In this document: one piece after another, positions 8,128-8,209 of the stretch
Numbering within the stretch: position 1 is the stretch's first letter
Layout: each line of letters begins with the position of its first letter
NCBI GenBank assembly: GCA_021846485.1
Contig: JAJZWW010000130.1
Location: forward strand, 1 to 8,209
Direction of reading: 5' to 3'
Length of the DNA: 8,209 nucleotides
From: Actinomycetes bacterium
GTDB lineage: Bacteria; Actinomycetota; Acidimicrobiia; Acidimicrobiales; Palsa-688
The notes under the pieces: model-generated
Databases searched by the model: none
Told to the model about the DNA's origin: nothing
The model's input: only the letters and a program-made list of their open reading frames with translations
Program-made: the position numbers and the translations under genes

Positions 8128-8209
8128 TCACGCGGCGAGTAGCTGACGGCCGATGTAGTCGTCAAGGGCTCGGTCGAGCTGTCGCCAGGCGGTGGCGAGG
8201 GGGCTTCGA
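8128..8209 (-). CDS. C-terminal end of an unidentified protein, cut by the right edge
   Basis: On the minus strand one frame reads 26 residues into a TGA at 8130-8128, including WRQLDRALDDYIGRQL and ending LLAA. The composition is helix-like, with a regular Leu/Ala pattern and charged residues, as in a protein C-terminus rather than random translation. The less GC-rich flank would suit a transposase or other mobile gene, but there is too little sequence to assign a family. It converges on the deacetylase operon. Confidence 0.4.
   Translation of the reverse strand, partial: RSPLATAWRQLDRALDDYIGRQLLAA

Overview
The window reads as a chromosomal segment from a high-GC actinobacterium. The evidence is GC-rich codons throughout, frequent GTG starts, an HU protein with a lysine/alanine-rich C-terminal tail, and one gene that looks leaderless with a TAnnnT -10 box just before its GTG. 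An unplaced Acidimicrobiia-like lineage would fit, but that is an inference from style, not proof. I see no rRNA, tRNA, CRISPR array, phage gene or complete insertion sequence.

Layout. At 1-402 (minus) is the 5' part of an HU-type DNA-binding protein, cut by the window edge inside its repetitive basic tail. A 270-bp divergent intergenic region (403-672) holds an HU promoter, a promoter for the next gene and small inverted repeats. At 673-3420 (plus) is a large GH63-type glucosidase-like enzyme of 915 residues. It converges on an AMP-forming acyl-CoA ligase at 3605-5155 (minus). The 184-bp gap between the two contains an unusual imperfect palindrome of about 100 bp. A second divergent region (5156-5293) leads to three overlapping plus-strand genes: a membrane-anchored polysaccharide deacetylase (5294-6169), a ZnuA-like substrate-binding lipoprotein whose metal ligands are mostly missing (6166-7116), and a small SxxK serine hydrolase (7100-7933). 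After them come two GC-rich hairpins, a non-coding stretch, and the C-terminal end of an unidentified minus-strand gene at the right edge.

How the genes relate. HU, the glucosidase and the ligase look like unrelated housekeeping or metabolic genes with their own promoters. The three overlapping genes are very likely one transcript. Two of them are predicted to act at the envelope, while the third (beta-lactamase/DD-peptidase fold) shows no export signal. The most interesting points are the degenerate, transporter-less substrate-binding protein in this operon and the palindromic element between the convergent genes. I did not find convincing evidence of a wholly new system.
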